Shown here: positions 26,698-35,206 of the stretch, in pieces
Layout of the letters: the number at the start of each line of letters is the position of its first letter
Numbering within the stretch: the first letter of the stretch is position 1
Source of the DNA: Planctomycetota bacterium
GTDB lineage: Bacteria > Planctomycetota > SZUA-567 > H5-PLA8
Assembly: GCA_016200135.1 (NCBI GenBank)
Contig: JACQFI010000033.1
Span: forward strand, 62,001-126,000
Reading direction: 5' to 3'
DNA: 64,000 nt
Position numbers and translations under genes: made by a program
The notes under the pieces: model-generated
What the model was told of the DNA's origin: nothing
The model's input: only the letters and a program-made list of their open reading frames with translations
Databases searched by the model: none

Positions 26698-28224
26698 TCA
26701 GCCGTTCACAGCTTGGGGTACACGAACGATCCGTTTCTGCTTGCGTTTGCGCTTCCAGAACGGGACGTGCGGCGCGGCGCCGTCCTGTCCGCGCGCGCCT
26801 TGGTCTTCGCGCCGGTCGTGCGGTTTGGCCCACGGCCGGGTCTCGCCCGCGGCGTGCTCCGCTTGGCGATGGCGTTCGTGGAGCTCGACCAGTTCGTGCC
26901 GGCCGTGCGCATCGGGTTCGGTCCGCTTGGCTTCGTGCGGGGCGTGCGCCGCATGAGGAGCGTGCGCCGCGTGCGGAGTCCGGTGCGCCGAGTGCCCAGC
27001 GGAATGGCGTGGATGTCCGGAAGCCGGCCGCACATGCGGCGTGTGCCGGTGCGTGCGGGCTTCGGGATGCGCGTGCGCCTGGAAGCGCTCGGGCGCCGCC
27101 TGGCGGTAATCGAAACCTTCCACGGTCTGCCGCGGGAGCTTGTGCCCGATGGCGCGTTCGATCGCCCGCAGGCCCGGCTCTTCTTCCGGCGAGACGAACG
27201 TGAACGCGTCGCCCTTGGCCTGGGCGCGCGCGGTCCGTCCGACGCGGTGAATGTAGTCCTCGGGTTCGCGCGGCATGTCCACGTTCACCACGAGCTGCAG
27301 CTCTTCCACGTCGATCCCGCGCGCGGCGACGTCCGTCGCCACGAGCACCCGGTAGCGCCCGCGCTTGAAGCCTTCGAGCGCTTGCGTGCGCTGGGCCTGG
27401 CTGCGGTCGCCGTGGATGCGCGCGGACGAGATGCCCTGGCGCTCCAGGAACGTCGCGAGCCGGTCGGCGCGGTGCTTGGTGCGGGCGAAGGCGAGCACGC
27501 TGCGCGCCTTGCCGGTGCGCACGAGCGCCGCCAGCAGCGCGGATTTTAAATGCTGCGGCACGGGGAACGCCGCCTGCGTCAGCCCCGTGGCCGGCGCCGC
27601 CTTGCGTTCCACGTTCACCTGGGCCGGCGTGCGGAGCATCTCCCGGGCCAGCGAAACGATCGGTCCGGGCAGCGTCGCCGAGAAGAAGAACGTCTGGCGC
27701 TTGGACGGCAGCCGGGACAGGATGCGGCGGATATCGGGTAGGAACCCCATGTCCAGCATCCGGTCGGCTTCGTCGATCACCAGCACTTCAACCTGGTCGA
27801 GTTTCGCGTATGCGTACTGCAGATGGTCCAGCAACCGGCCGGGCGTCGCGACGATCACGTCCATGCCGCGCCGGAACGCCTGCTGCTGCGGGCCCATGCC
27901 CACGCCTCCGTACACCGGGGCGCTCTTCACCTGCGTGAACTTGCCCAGTTCGCCGAGATGTTCGTCGATCTGCGCCGCCAATTCGCGCGTGGGCGTAAGG
28001 ATCAGCGCGCGGGTTACGCCGCGGGGTTTCCCCATCAGGCGCTGCAGCAGCGGCAGCCCGAAGGCCGCCGTCTTGCCGCTCCCCGTCATCGAACACGCCA
28101 GCACGTCGCGGCCTTGCAGCGCGGGCGGGATCGCATCTTTCTGAATGGGGGTGGGTTCTTTGAACCCGAGAACTTCAATTCCACGCAGGAGATCCGCGTG
28201 AAGACCCAACGACAAAAACGACAT
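26698..28224 (-). CDS. DEAD-box ATP-dependent RNA helicase (RhlE-like) with His-rich tail
   Basis: 508 residues. Motifs in order: Q motif GFKEPTPIQKDAIP, motif I SMTGSGKT, PTRELA, GG and TPGRLLDH, DEAD (VLVIDEADRMLDMGF), SAT, and in the second domain HGDRSQAQR, VATDVAARGIDV and HRVGRTARA. The core ends near residue 375. The remaining 130 residues are a basic, histidine-rich tail with HAPHAAHAPH-like repeats, probably for RNA or metal binding. It unwinds RNA in ribosome assembly or mRNA decay. ATG 28224 has GGAG six bases upstream. A terminator follows. Confidence 0.95.
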   Translation of the reverse strand: MSFLSLGLHADLLRGIEVLGFKEPTPIQKDAIPPALQGRDVLACSMTGSGKTAAFGLPLLQRLMGKPRGVTRALILTPTRELAAQIDEHLGELGKFTQVKSAPVYGGVGMGPQQQAFRRGMDVIVATPGRLLDHLQYAYAKLDQVEVLVIDEADRMLDMGFLPDIRRILSRLPSKRQTFFFSATLPGPIVSLAREMLRTPAQVNVERKAAPATGLTQAAFPVPQHLKSALLAALVRTGKARSVLAFARTKHRADRLATFLERQGISSARIHGDRSQAQRTQALEGFKRGRYRVLVATDVAARGIDVEELQLVVNVDMPREPEDYIHRVGRTARAQAKGDAFTFVSPEEEPGLRAIERAIGHKLPRQTVEGFDYRQAAPERFQAHAHPEARTHRHTPHVRPASGHPRHSAGHSAHRTPHAAHAPHAAHAPHEAKRTEPDAHGRHELVELHERHRQAEHAAGETRPWAKPHDRREDQGARGQDGAAPHVPFWKRKRKQKRIVRVPQAVNG

Positions 28225-28358
28225 GAAGACTCCGATAAATCTGGCGCACTCTTGTCTCAGGGAAGTGGGCCGCTTGAAATACCAGCGGGAGGAGATAGAT
28301 CGACCAGCCGGGAGAACTTGAACAACACACTACCCCATCCCTGGAGAATTGCAACACT

Positions 28359-28387
28359 TTAATCCCATGCCAATTTAGACTTATAAA
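28359..28387 (+). promoter_or_regulatory. Candidate promoter of the small zinc-ribbon gene
   Basis: TTAATC (28359-28364), 17-base spacer, TATAAA (28382-28387). The -10 box matches 5 of 6 consensus bases and the -35 box 3 of 6. It lies about 105 bases before the ATG in an AT-rich patch. Confidence 0.3.
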
Positions 28388-28492
28388 AGGAGCGCCGAAC
28401 GGGGCATTCAGGCTCTTGCGCAATGAATGGATTGCGCTATGGTTACGGGGCTTCAATACAGGGCCTAAATGCAGCTTTAAGGAGAGGATGCC

Positions 28493-28837
28493 ATGGGCGT
28501 TCCCGTCAAAGCCACGTGCAGCGAGTGCCTCACGACGCACTACGCCAATCTCGAGTTCGGCCAGGAGAACATCACCTGTCCGGCGTGCAAGCACTCGATG
28601 AAGAACCTGCCCGAAGGCGAGTTGAACGAGCTCGATGTCGCCACCAAAAAGCAGCGCACGAACGGCATCGTCTCCCTGGTCTGCTTCGCAATCGCAGCGT
28701 TCGGCATGCTCGAATGGGCCTTCACGATGAAGAAGGACGACGTGACGGTCTGGATGGCGATGACGATCGTCTTCTTCCTGGTCGCGCTGGTCTTCGGCGT
28801 GCTCGGTTCGACCAAGCGCTTCATCGTCGAATTCTAA
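28493..28837 (+). CDS. Small zinc-ribbon membrane protein of unknown function
   Basis: 114 residues. An N-terminal zinc ribbon with CSEC and CPAC pairs is followed by two membrane spans (about 59-77 and 85-104) separated by a short charged loop. The C terminus is FIVEF. The ATG has AAGGAGAGG upstream. The ribbon-plus-helices layout is common in uncharacterised planctomycete and myxobacterial proteins, and no function is assigned. It is monocistronic, with its own terminator. Confidence 0.8.
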   Translation: MGVPVKATCSECLTTHYANLEFGQENITCPACKHSMKNLPEGELNELDVATKKQRTNGIVSLVCFAIAAFGMLEWAFTMKKDDVTVWMAMTIVFFLVALVFGVLGSTKRFIVEF

Positions 28838-28863
28838 GCGGCGCAATCCCATTCAGAAATCAG

Positions 28864-28887
28864 GGCGGGCTTCGGCCCGCCTTTTTT
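28864..28887 (+). terminator. Intrinsic terminator with UUCG tetraloop
   Basis: GGCGGGC (28864-28870), TTCG loop, GCCCGCC (28875-28881), then six T. This is a textbook rho-independent terminator for the zinc-ribbon gene, 26 bases past its stop. Confidence 0.95.
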
Positions 28888-28905
28888 ATTGTCTGCTCTT
28901 CAGTG

Positions 28906-29505
28906 CTAAAAAGATGCGGGCTTGCCCCACACTTCGTCAAAAGCGATTTCAACTAGCGGCTTGCGGCTGCGCGGGCCGGTCTCCTGCGCGCGGCGGTTCT
29001 CGGGCAGCTCCGCGGGATCGCCGTAGTAGCCGAGCGCCAGCACCGAGACCGTCTCGAACTCCGCGGGCACATTGAACGCCGCGCGGGCCTTCTCGCCCGA
29101 GAACCCGGCCATCTGATGCACCCAGAGGTCCAGCGCCAGCGCCTGCAGCGTGATGCAACCGACGGCAAAGCCGCAATCGTGAAGCGCGTGGCGGTTCGCA
29201 TTGCCGTCCGGCGTGAACTTGGGGTACGCGCAGACGAGGACCAGCAGTCCCGCCTTGCGCGCCCAGGACTGGTTGCCCTCCGCGAGGCAGCCGACCATGC
29301 GTTCGAAGGCCTCGCTCTGCGCGCGCTCGAGCAACACGAAGCGCCAGGGCTGCTCGTTGCGCGAAGACGCGGCCCAGCGCGCGGCCTCGAGCAGGCTTCC
29401 GATCTTCTCGCGTTCGATGGCCTTGGTCGAAAACGCGCGCGGACTCCAGCGGCGGCGCAACAGATCGTGAATGGGAAAAGCGGTCTCGGCAGGTCTCTCG
29501 GGCAT
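28906..29505 (-). CDS. Nitroreductase-family FMN oxidoreductase
   Basis: 199 residues. The FMN-binding RRRWSPRAFS motif is near residue 20, followed by ARWAASSRNEQPWRFV, and a later glycine-rich segment (DCGFAVGCITLQALALDLWVH) typical of the family. The homodimeric flavoproteins reduce nitro compounds, quinones or flavins with NAD(P)H, or perform specialised dehydrogenations. ATG 29505 has AAGGAG six bases upstream. It is the last gene of the minus-strand redox cluster that starts at 35870 and lies 30 bases after the PIG-L gene. Confidence 0.92.
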   Translation of the reverse strand: MPERPAETAFPIHDLLRRRWSPRAFSTKAIEREKIGSLLEAARWAASSRNEQPWRFVLLERAQSEAFERMVGCLAEGNQSWARKAGLLVLVCAYPKFTPDGNANRHALHDCGFAVGCITLQALALDLWVHQMAGFSGEKARAAFNVPAEFETVSVLALGYYGDPAELPENRRAQETGPRSRKPLVEIAFDEVWGKPASF

Positions 29506-29535
29506 GCAGGGCTCCTTGTTCATCGACTGCATTGC

Positions 29536-30279
29536 TCACCAAAGCTGCTCGCCCCAGCGCGGGCCCCAGAGGTGTTTGAACCCGTTGGCGTAGAGCGATC
29601 CCGCGCGGCTGCCGTGCTGGACGCAGTCGGCGTACTTGGTCAGCGCATGGCCGCCCAAGCGCAGGTTGCGTTCCGGGTGGCGCAGGTCTTTGACCTCGTG
29701 CGCGACGACATCCCCCAATTGCTTGCCCACATACGCCGCATCGAGTTCGTTAAGCAGATCCATGTAGGGCGGCATCGTCGCCGTGACGTCGTAGAAGACG
29801 TCGGGCTCGAAACGGTAGGTCTGCCACGGCGTAACGGTGTAGGCGAGCACGCGCTTGATGCGCGGGGCGTTCAAATCACCCGAGAGACCGTGCGCAAAAA
29901 GGCAGGCGGCCTTCGCGGCGTGGCCGCAGGACATATGGTCGGGGAAGTGGTCCTCGTCGTGATGTACGAAACAGACTTCGGGGCGCAGTTCGTTGTAGAT
30001 CTTGGCGAGCTTCTGTTTGAGGTCCAGGTCGCCGCCGTCGATCACGTGGTAGGGGTAGTCGAGGAAGCGTTTCTCGTAGCCGTACTTCTTGGCAATGCCG
30101 AACATGCGTTCCTTGGTATCGGCCTCGCGGCCCTTGGTCGCGGCCCACGTGCTGTAGTCGCTCACAACGACGACCGTCACCACGCGGCAGCCGGCCTGCA
30201 CGGCCTGGAGCAGCACGCCGCCGGCGCCGATCTCGCAGTCGTCCGCGTGCGCGCCCACGGCCAGAATCGTTTTTGCCAC
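29536..30279 (-). CDS. PIG-L family deacetylase (LmbE-like)
   Basis: 247 residues. The zinc motif reads AHADD at residues 10-14; most members have AHPDD, so the Pro is replaced while the His and both Asp ligands or catalytic residues are kept. The second motif HHDEDHFPDHMSCGHAA supplies the third ligand. Members remove acetyl groups from N-acetylglucosaminyl compounds (for example in mycothiol, bacillithiol or lincomycin-type pathways); the substrate here is unknown. The start is GTG 30279 with a very strong GGAGGAGG ribosome site. A perfect palindrome lies just upstream. Confidence 0.92.
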   Translation of the reverse strand: MAKTILAVGAHADDCEIGAGGVLLQAVQAGCRVVTVVVVSDYSTWAATKGREADTKERMFGIAKKYGYEKRFLDYPYHVIDGGDLDLKQKLAKIYNELRPEVCFVHHDEDHFPDHMSCGHAAKAACLFAHGLSGDLNAPRIKRVLAYTVTPWQTYRFEPDVFYDVTATMPPYMDLLNELDAAYVGKQLGDVVAHEVKDLRHPERNLRLGGHALTKYADCVQHGSRAGSLYANGFKHLWGPRWGEQLW

Positions 30280-30296
30280 GGCGTCCTCCTCCGGGT

Positions 30297-30323
30297 TGTA
30301 ACATTAAACATGGTTATGTTACA
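30297..30323. promoter_or_regulatory. Perfect TGTAACAT-N11-ATGTTACA palindrome, candidate operator
   Basis: Arms 30297-30304 and 30316-30323 are exact inverse complements. It lies 18 bases upstream of the PIG-L GTG, just before its ribosome site. The AT-rich dyad is typical of dimeric repressor sites; the regulator is unknown. Confidence 0.55.
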
Positions 30324-30398
30324 GAAATCCCCGGCCTTGGGAGATACACCGGACGCGGGCCACGGACAAGTCCACCCCGGCAACCCGGGCGGCTTGAC

Positions 30399-30977
30399 TC
30401 AGGAGCAGATCTTGGCCAGCACGTGAGCAACGCGCGCGCCGACGCGCGCGGCGCTCTCGCGCTGCTTCTCGTCCTTGAGCGTCCCGTCGGCGTTGAAACC
30501 GTCCATGGCTTTGGGCAGCGCGAACTGGTCGGGCACGACCATCACTTGAATATTCTGCAGGATCGCGCGGACATGCACGAGGCCGCGCAGGCCGCCGAGC
30601 GCGCCGGGCGAAGCCGCGACGAGCCCCGCGACCTTGCCCGTGTAGCAGGCCAGCGGCTTCTCGCCCGGGGACGGCCGCGAGACCCAGTCGAGGGTGTTTT
30701 TGAGCAGCGGCGTGATGGAGCTGTTGTACTCGGGCGCGGAGATCAGCAGCCCTTGGTGGCCCAAGAAAAGGCTCTTGAGTTTCTTCGCGTTCTCGGGCAG
30801 GCCGTCCTTCTCTTCCAGGTCGCCGTCGTAGAGCGGCAGCGGGTATTCGCGCAGATCGATGAGCGTAACCTCCGCGCCGGCTTTGCGCGCGCCTTCGACC
30901 GCGACCTTGATGAGCAATTTGTTGAACGACTTCAGCCGTGCGCTTCCGGCGAATGCAAGAATTTTGGGCTGAGCCAT
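30399..30977 (-). CDS. NAD(P)H-dependent FMN reductase (flavodoxin-like fold)
   Basis: 192 residues. The flavin phosphate loop GSARLKSFNK is near the N terminus, and the family motif SAPEYNSSITPLLKNTLDW is intact, followed by VAGLVAASPGALGGLRG. This is the SsuE/ArsH/chromate-reductase-like group, which supplies reduced FMN or reduces quinones and metals. ATG 30977 has AAAGGAGGAGG. It follows the tandem Rieske-fusion genes, so supplying reductant to them is plausible but unproven. Confidence 0.93.
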   Translation of the reverse strand: MAQPKILAFAGSARLKSFNKLLIKVAVEGARKAGAEVTLIDLREYPLPLYDGDLEEKDGLPENAKKLKSLFLGHQGLLISAPEYNSSITPLLKNTLDWVSRPSPGEKPLACYTGKVAGLVAASPGALGGLRGLVHVRAILQNIQVMVVPDQFALPKAMDGFNADGTLKDEKQRESAARVGARVAHVLAKICS

Positions 30978-30999
30978 GGATCCTCCTCCTTTAATAAAC

Positions 31000-31027
31000 G
31001 TGGGGCAAGCATTGACGCCTGCCCCAC
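31000..31027 (-). terminator. Candidate terminator after the second Rieske-fusion gene
   Basis: Arms TGCCCCAC and GTGGGGCA (31000-31007 with 31020-31027), 12-base loop. On the minus strand it is followed by GTTTATTAAAGG, a short U-rich stretch. It lies about 70 bases past the Rieske gene stop and 22 bases before the FMN reductase ATG; it may attenuate rather than stop read-through. Confidence 0.5.
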
Positions 31028-31099
31028 TATATGTAACCAGGCCCAGCCGGAAAGTCCGTCTTGACGATTATCCGCCACGCATACAGCGCATGTCCTCGA

Positions 31100-32884
31100 T
31101 CACTCCGAATGCGCCAGCGCTTCTTCCTTCGTCTCGTACAGCCGCTCTCCTTTATTCAGCCGCAGTCCGACCTGCGCGGATTTGATTTGCGCGCGCGGCG
31201 TCGGGCAGACGACGGCCAGATGGCGCACGACGCCGACAAGGATGTGCTCCGCTTCGGGCCGACCTTCCCACTCCAACGCCTGCTGGATGCCGGCCTCGAG
31301 CACCAGCCAGTGCGGGAACCCGAGGTCCTCGCGCACCGTGGCGAACGTCAGCGTGTTGTACAACGCCTTGAGGGGATGTTTCAGCCGCACGAAACGCGCA
31401 ACCATGCCCGCCGCGTCCTCCACATGCGCCTGATGATCGAGCAGTTCCAGCAGCGCCGCGCAAATCTTTTGAGGATCCGACGGCAACCCGTCCAGTGTGT
31501 TGCGCTCGCCCGGCAGCCGCACCGCGGGCACGTTGAGGAAGCGGTCCATGTATACGGAGATCGCGCCGTGGAAAATGCCGCGCACCAGTTCCGGATCGGA
31601 CGGGCTGCGCTTCACCACCTGGTGGATTGCGTTCGCGTACGCGAAGGTCCGCTGCGGCGCCATCCAGTCCTGCAGTTCGTTGGTCAGCGCAAAATGCGCG
31701 AGCCGCCGCGCCGCGGCGTAGGCCACCAGCTTCGCCAGGTGCGCCGGCGGCGCGCCTTCGCGCATGGCTTGGCCCAGGGAGTCGATGATCTTGTGCGGAT
31801 CGTCGCCGAGCAGAATCTCTTTGAGCGCATCCTCGCCGGCGTACGTTTTACCTTTTCCCACTTCAAGCCAGCCCGCGATCGACTTCTCCGCCGCGCGCAG
31901 CGGCGTGACGAGATCGACGGGATTGTTCCAGGGATGCTGGTCTTCCGCGCCGCTTCCGCGCCCGGAGACCCACCGCACCAGCAGCGGCAGCAGGTCCTTC
32001 GCATAATCCCGGCCGATGTGCTCGATCAGTTCGAAGCCCTTGTTGCTCATCGGCACCGACTGGCCGCCCTGCGCGTACATGCGGTCCGTCGCCGCGCGGA
32101 AGAACAGGGCTGAGATCTCGGGCGTCGTGGCCGGGGTCCGCGCGACGGTGAGGATCGTGCGCTCGCAGCCGGTGACCTGTCCGTTCTCCGCCCAGCGCCG
32201 AAACCAGCGCGAGAGCGCATCCATGCCGTGCGCGTCGGTGTCCAGCGGTTCGCTCAGCATGCGGGGCGCGCGGCCCGCGCAGTTCTCGGCGACCATCTTC
32301 GTCGCTTTGTACAGCGCGTAGTAACCGGTCTGCCGGTCGAGGTGCTGGAGCAGATTGGCCGCGACGCTCAGACTGGTCATGCCGCTCCCGGCCATGCTGT
32401 GCCGCGCGCTGCCGTATTGCGCAACTTCGCGAATGACTTCTTTTCCGCTGGGGTTCGCTTGAAAGAGCAGGTCCACGCTCTTGGCGATCACAACGGCGAT
32501 GTTCTGATCGAGTCCGCCGAAGAGCCGCCGCGCCAGATCGTCCTTGCCGAACGTGCGGCGCGGCGCGGCGGCGACGTAGACGATGCCCTTTTCGACATGC
32601 GTCTCGTAGGTGGGGACATCGTCCGCGAAGAGCGAGAACGAGCAGCCGCTGCAGAGATCGTAGTTGGAATGGTGCCAATGGCAGGTCAGCACGCCGTCCT
32701 TCACGGTGCCGCGATGCAGCGGATAGCCCATGTGCGGGCAGCGGTTGTCGACGGCGAACACTTCCCCGCCGTGCAAGAATACGGCCACCGCGGGCTTGGC
32801 GCCCTTCACCTGCTGGACGCCGCGTGCTTCGAGATCCGCCAGCGTCCCGACGCGAAGCCATTTCGCCGGATCGAACGTTTCCAT
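31100..32884 (-). CDS. Rieske [2Fe-2S] domain fused to an unknown His-bearing helical domain (copy B)
   Basis: 594 residues. Residues 1-110 are a Rieske ferredoxin domain: CPH at 49-51 and CHWH at 68-71 give the Cys-x-His and Cys-x-x-His ligands of a [2Fe-2S] cluster, followed by an unusual CSGC pair. Residues about 115-594 are mostly helical and match no family I can name. His residues shared with copy A are in ARH, LAHF, AIHQ, FHGA, KHPL, EHI and VRHL. No signal peptide or membrane span is seen, so it is cytoplasmic. Electron transfer from the Rieske cluster to a metal or organic cofactor site in the helical domain is inference. It lies 41 bases after copy A. Confidence 0.85.
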   Translation of the reverse strand: METFDPAKWLRVGTLADLEARGVQQVKGAKPAVAVFLHGGEVFAVDNRCPHMGYPLHRGTVKDGVLTCHWHHSNYDLCSGCSFSLFADDVPTYETHVEKGIVYVAAAPRRTFGKDDLARRLFGGLDQNIAVVIAKSVDLLFQANPSGKEVIREVAQYGSARHSMAGSGMTSLSVAANLLQHLDRQTGYYALYKATKMVAENCAGRAPRMLSEPLDTDAHGMDALSRWFRRWAENGQVTGCERTILTVARTPATTPEISALFFRAATDRMYAQGGQSVPMSNKGFELIEHIGRDYAKDLLPLLVRWVSGRGSGAEDQHPWNNPVDLVTPLRAAEKSIAGWLEVGKGKTYAGEDALKEILLGDDPHKIIDSLGQAMREGAPPAHLAKLVAYAAARRLAHFALTNELQDWMAPQRTFAYANAIHQVVKRSPSDPELVRGIFHGAISVYMDRFLNVPAVRLPGERNTLDGLPSDPQKICAALLELLDHQAHVEDAAGMVARFVRLKHPLKALYNTLTFATVREDLGFPHWLVLEAGIQQALEWEGRPEAEHILVGVVRHLAVVCPTPRAQIKSAQVGLRLNKGERLYETKEEALAHSE

Positions 32885-32925
32885 AGTTCTTCCCTTCCTT
32901 GCCGAAGGCCGCGCGTCGAACAGCG

Positions 32926-34725
32926 TTATTCGTTGCCGTCATCGTGAATGCTGGCGCCCTGGTTGAGGCGGTGCGCGACGTCGGCGATCTGCAAGCCCGC
33001 CCGGCTGGTGGGACAGGCCGCCGCGAGATGCCGCACGACGCCGACAAAGATGTGTTCGACCTCCGGCCGCCCTTTCCACTCCTGCGCCTGGCGCACGCCG
33101 GCTTCCAGCGCCTGCCAGTAGTGGAAATCGACGCCTTCGTTGGGCCTGAAGTCGCCCGGGCATTCGCGCACAGTCGCAAACGCCAGCGTCTCAATGAGCG
33201 GCTCGAGCGGATGTCCGAGGCGGATGTAACGCGCGACGGTCCGCGCCGCGGCCTCGGCTTCCGCCTGCTGGTTCAGCACCTTTAACAGGCGCGCGCGAAG
33301 CTCTTCGGCATCCGACGGCAGATCGTCGAGCGAAGCCTTCTCGCCCGGCAGCGGCACGGCGGGGACGTTCAGAAAGCGGTCGATGTAGACGGACATCGCG
33401 CCGTGGAAGACCGCGACCGCCAGCTCCGGCGTGGGCGGCGAACGCTTCAACGCCTGGTGAACCGCATTCGCATACGTGTGCGTATGCTGCGGCCAGAACC
33501 AGTCCTGAATCACGTTGCTCGTGGCGAAGTGCGCCATCCGCCGCACCGCCGCGTAGGCGACCAGCTTCGCCAGCGTGACGGGCGCCGCGCCGGCCTGCAG
33601 CGCGCATTTCAGCGCATCGATGATCTTCAGCGCATCTTCGCCGAGCAGCACGGGAATCAGCGCCTGCTCCTCCTGCGCGCTAAACGTCTTGCCCTTGCCT
33701 TCCACCATCCATTCGCCGAGGCGCTTCTCGGCTTCGTGCAGTGGCGTGATCACATCCACGGGATGGTTCCAGCTTGTAAGGTCTTCCGCGCCAACTTTGC
33801 GCGTGGTTATGCCTTCGATCAGCAGCGGCAGCAGATCCACCGCATGTTCCCTTCCAAGATACTCGATCAGTTCGAGACCCTTGTTCGCAAGGTCGAGCCC
33901 GTGCCCGTCGTTACCGTAGACGCGAGTGGTGGAAGTGCCCAGCAGGATGCCGGCGATCTCGGGAATCGACGCGTTGGATTTCTCGAGCGTCAGCATCACG
34001 CGTTCGGCGGCGTACACGTCCCGGTTCTCGACCCAGGTGCGGAAGCTGCGGCCGAGCGTCCCGACATCCATCTTTCCGCCGTGCAGCATCTCGTTGTGAA
34101 GGCGCGGCGCCTGGCCGGCGCAGTTGTCCGCGACGTTCTTCGCCGCCATGTAAAGGATGTAGTACGCGGTCTTCGGCGTGAGATAGGGCAGCAAGGTGGA
34201 CGCGATGCTCAGGTTCGTCATCCCGCCGACGGCCCGCGCGTGGCGCCGGCTGCCGAAGCGCGCGATCTCCTGAATCACCGTGCGGCCCGTGGGATCGAGC
34301 TTGAGCAGCGCGTCCACGCTCTTGGCCACGATCACGGCAACATTTTGATCCATGCCCTTATAAAGCCGCGCGATGAAATCTTCTTTGCCGAGTCTGCGCC
34401 GCGGCGACGGCGCGACGTAGACGACGCCGGCCTCTACGTGCGTGTCGTACGTCGGCACGTCGTCGGCAAAAAGATTGTAGGTGCAGCCGGAGCAGAGATC
34501 GAAATCAGCGTGGTGCCAGTGGCAGGTGAGAACGCCGTCCTTCACCGTTCCGCGATGCAGCGGGAAGCCCAGGTGCGGGCAGCGGTTGTCCACGGCAGAG
34601 ACCTTTTCGTCGTGAAAATAGACCGAGACCACCGGCCGCGAACCGGAGACGCGCTGCACGCCTTTCTTTTTAAGTTCCTCCAGCGTGCATACGCGCAGCC
34701 AAGTGGCCGAGTCGAAGCTTCCCAT
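32926..34725 (-). CDS. Rieske [2Fe-2S] domain fused to an unknown His-bearing helical domain (copy A)
   Basis: 599 residues and closely similar to copy B over its whole length, so the pair arose by tandem duplication. Rieske ligands: Cys49, His51, Cys68, His71; the extra pair is Cys78/Cys81. Conserved His in the helical part: 162, 399, 423, 441, 505, 558 and 566. Strongly conserved blocks include MDQNVAVIVAKSVD, SVYIDRFLNVPAV and VGVVRHLAAACPT. Ring-hydroxylating oxygenases have a beta-rich catalytic domain with a 2-His-1-Asp site, and this domain does not look like one. A remote relationship to metal- or cofactor-binding helical oxidases is possible but untested. It lies downstream of the VOC gene, same strand, about 50 bases apart. 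Confidence 0.85.
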   Translation of the reverse strand: MGSFDSATWLRVCTLEELKKKGVQRVSGSRPVVSVYFHDEKVSAVDNRCPHLGFPLHRGTVKDGVLTCHWHHADFDLCSGCTYNLFADDVPTYDTHVEAGVVYVAPSPRRRLGKEDFIARLYKGMDQNVAVIVAKSVDALLKLDPTGRTVIQEIARFGSRRHARAVGGMTNLSIASTLLPYLTPKTAYYILYMAAKNVADNCAGQAPRLHNEMLHGGKMDVGTLGRSFRTWVENRDVYAAERVMLTLEKSNASIPEIAGILLGTSTTRVYGNDGHGLDLANKGLELIEYLGREHAVDLLPLLIEGITTRKVGAEDLTSWNHPVDVITPLHEAEKRLGEWMVEGKGKTFSAQEEQALIPVLLGEDALKIIDALKCALQAGAAPVTLAKLVAYAAVRRMAHFATSNVIQDWFWPQHTHTYANAVHQALKRSPPTPELAVAVFHGAMSVYIDRFLNVPAVPLPGEKASLDDLPSDAEELRARLLKVLNQQAEAEAAARTVARYIRLGHPLEPLIETLAFATVRECPGDFRPNEGVDFHYWQALEAGVRQAQEWKGRPEVEHIFVGVVRHLAAACPTSRAGLQIADVAHRLNQGASIHDDGNE

Positions 34726-34774
34726 AGGAGCATTCCTTTCTGCCTGCGGAAATACCCGAATGCCGAATAGATGT

Positions 34775-35185
34775 TCACTGCGAGTAGTCGTTCTTCAGTT
34801 TGGGATCGTCCGAGTAATACTGCACGAACTCCCACTCCATGCCGTCGGGATCGAAGATGTAGACGCGCAGACGGTTCGGGTGCTGCGTGGGCTTGAAGCC
34901 TTCTTTAAAACCCGCGGCGAGCAGGCGCTTTTTGACGCCCTCGGCGTCGTCCACGACGTAACCCAGGTGATTGACGCCCGTGCCCTCGTAGAAGTTGCCC
35001 TTCGGGTCGTCCTTGCTCTCGCCGAGGGCGATGTAGGTCTCGTCGGTGCCGATGTGGACCCAGCGGTCCTTGCCCGCGCCTCCGCCGCCGCGCACTTTCC
35101 AGTGCGGAAAAGCCGTGGTGATGAAGCGCAGACTCTCCTCGATGTTGCGTACGGTCAGGTTGGCGTGTTCGAGCATGCATTTCAT
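34775..35185 (-). CDS. VOC (glyoxalase/bleomycin-resistance/dioxygenase) family protein
   Basis: 136 residues, one two-module VOC unit. Likely metal ligands are the His in MLEHANL, the His in GVNHLGYVV and the Glu in MEWEFVQY; RVYIFDPDGMEWEF is the typical closing strand. The fold serves glyoxalases, extradiol dioxygenases, isomerases and binding proteins, so the reaction is open. ATG 35185 has a near-perfect GGAGGT five bases upstream. Its position just ahead of the Rieske-fusion genes suggests a shared pathway. Confidence 0.9.
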   Translation of the reverse strand: MKCMLEHANLTVRNIEESLRFITTAFPHWKVRGGGGAGKDRWVHIGTDETYIALGESKDDPKGNFYEGTGVNHLGYVVDDAEGVKKRLLAAGFKEGFKPTQHPNRLRVYIFDPDGMEWEFVQYYSDDPKLKNDYSQ

Positions 35186-35206
35186 GGCGCACCTCCTGTT
35201 CGTCCC

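Noticed and set aside
27000..27100. Frameshift in the helicase tail
   Set aside because: The His-rich tail is in frame to a normal stop before a terminator; low complexity only.
31863..33194. 443-residue minus-strand frame spanning both Rieske genes
   Set aside because: It is out of frame with both real genes and extremely Arg-rich.
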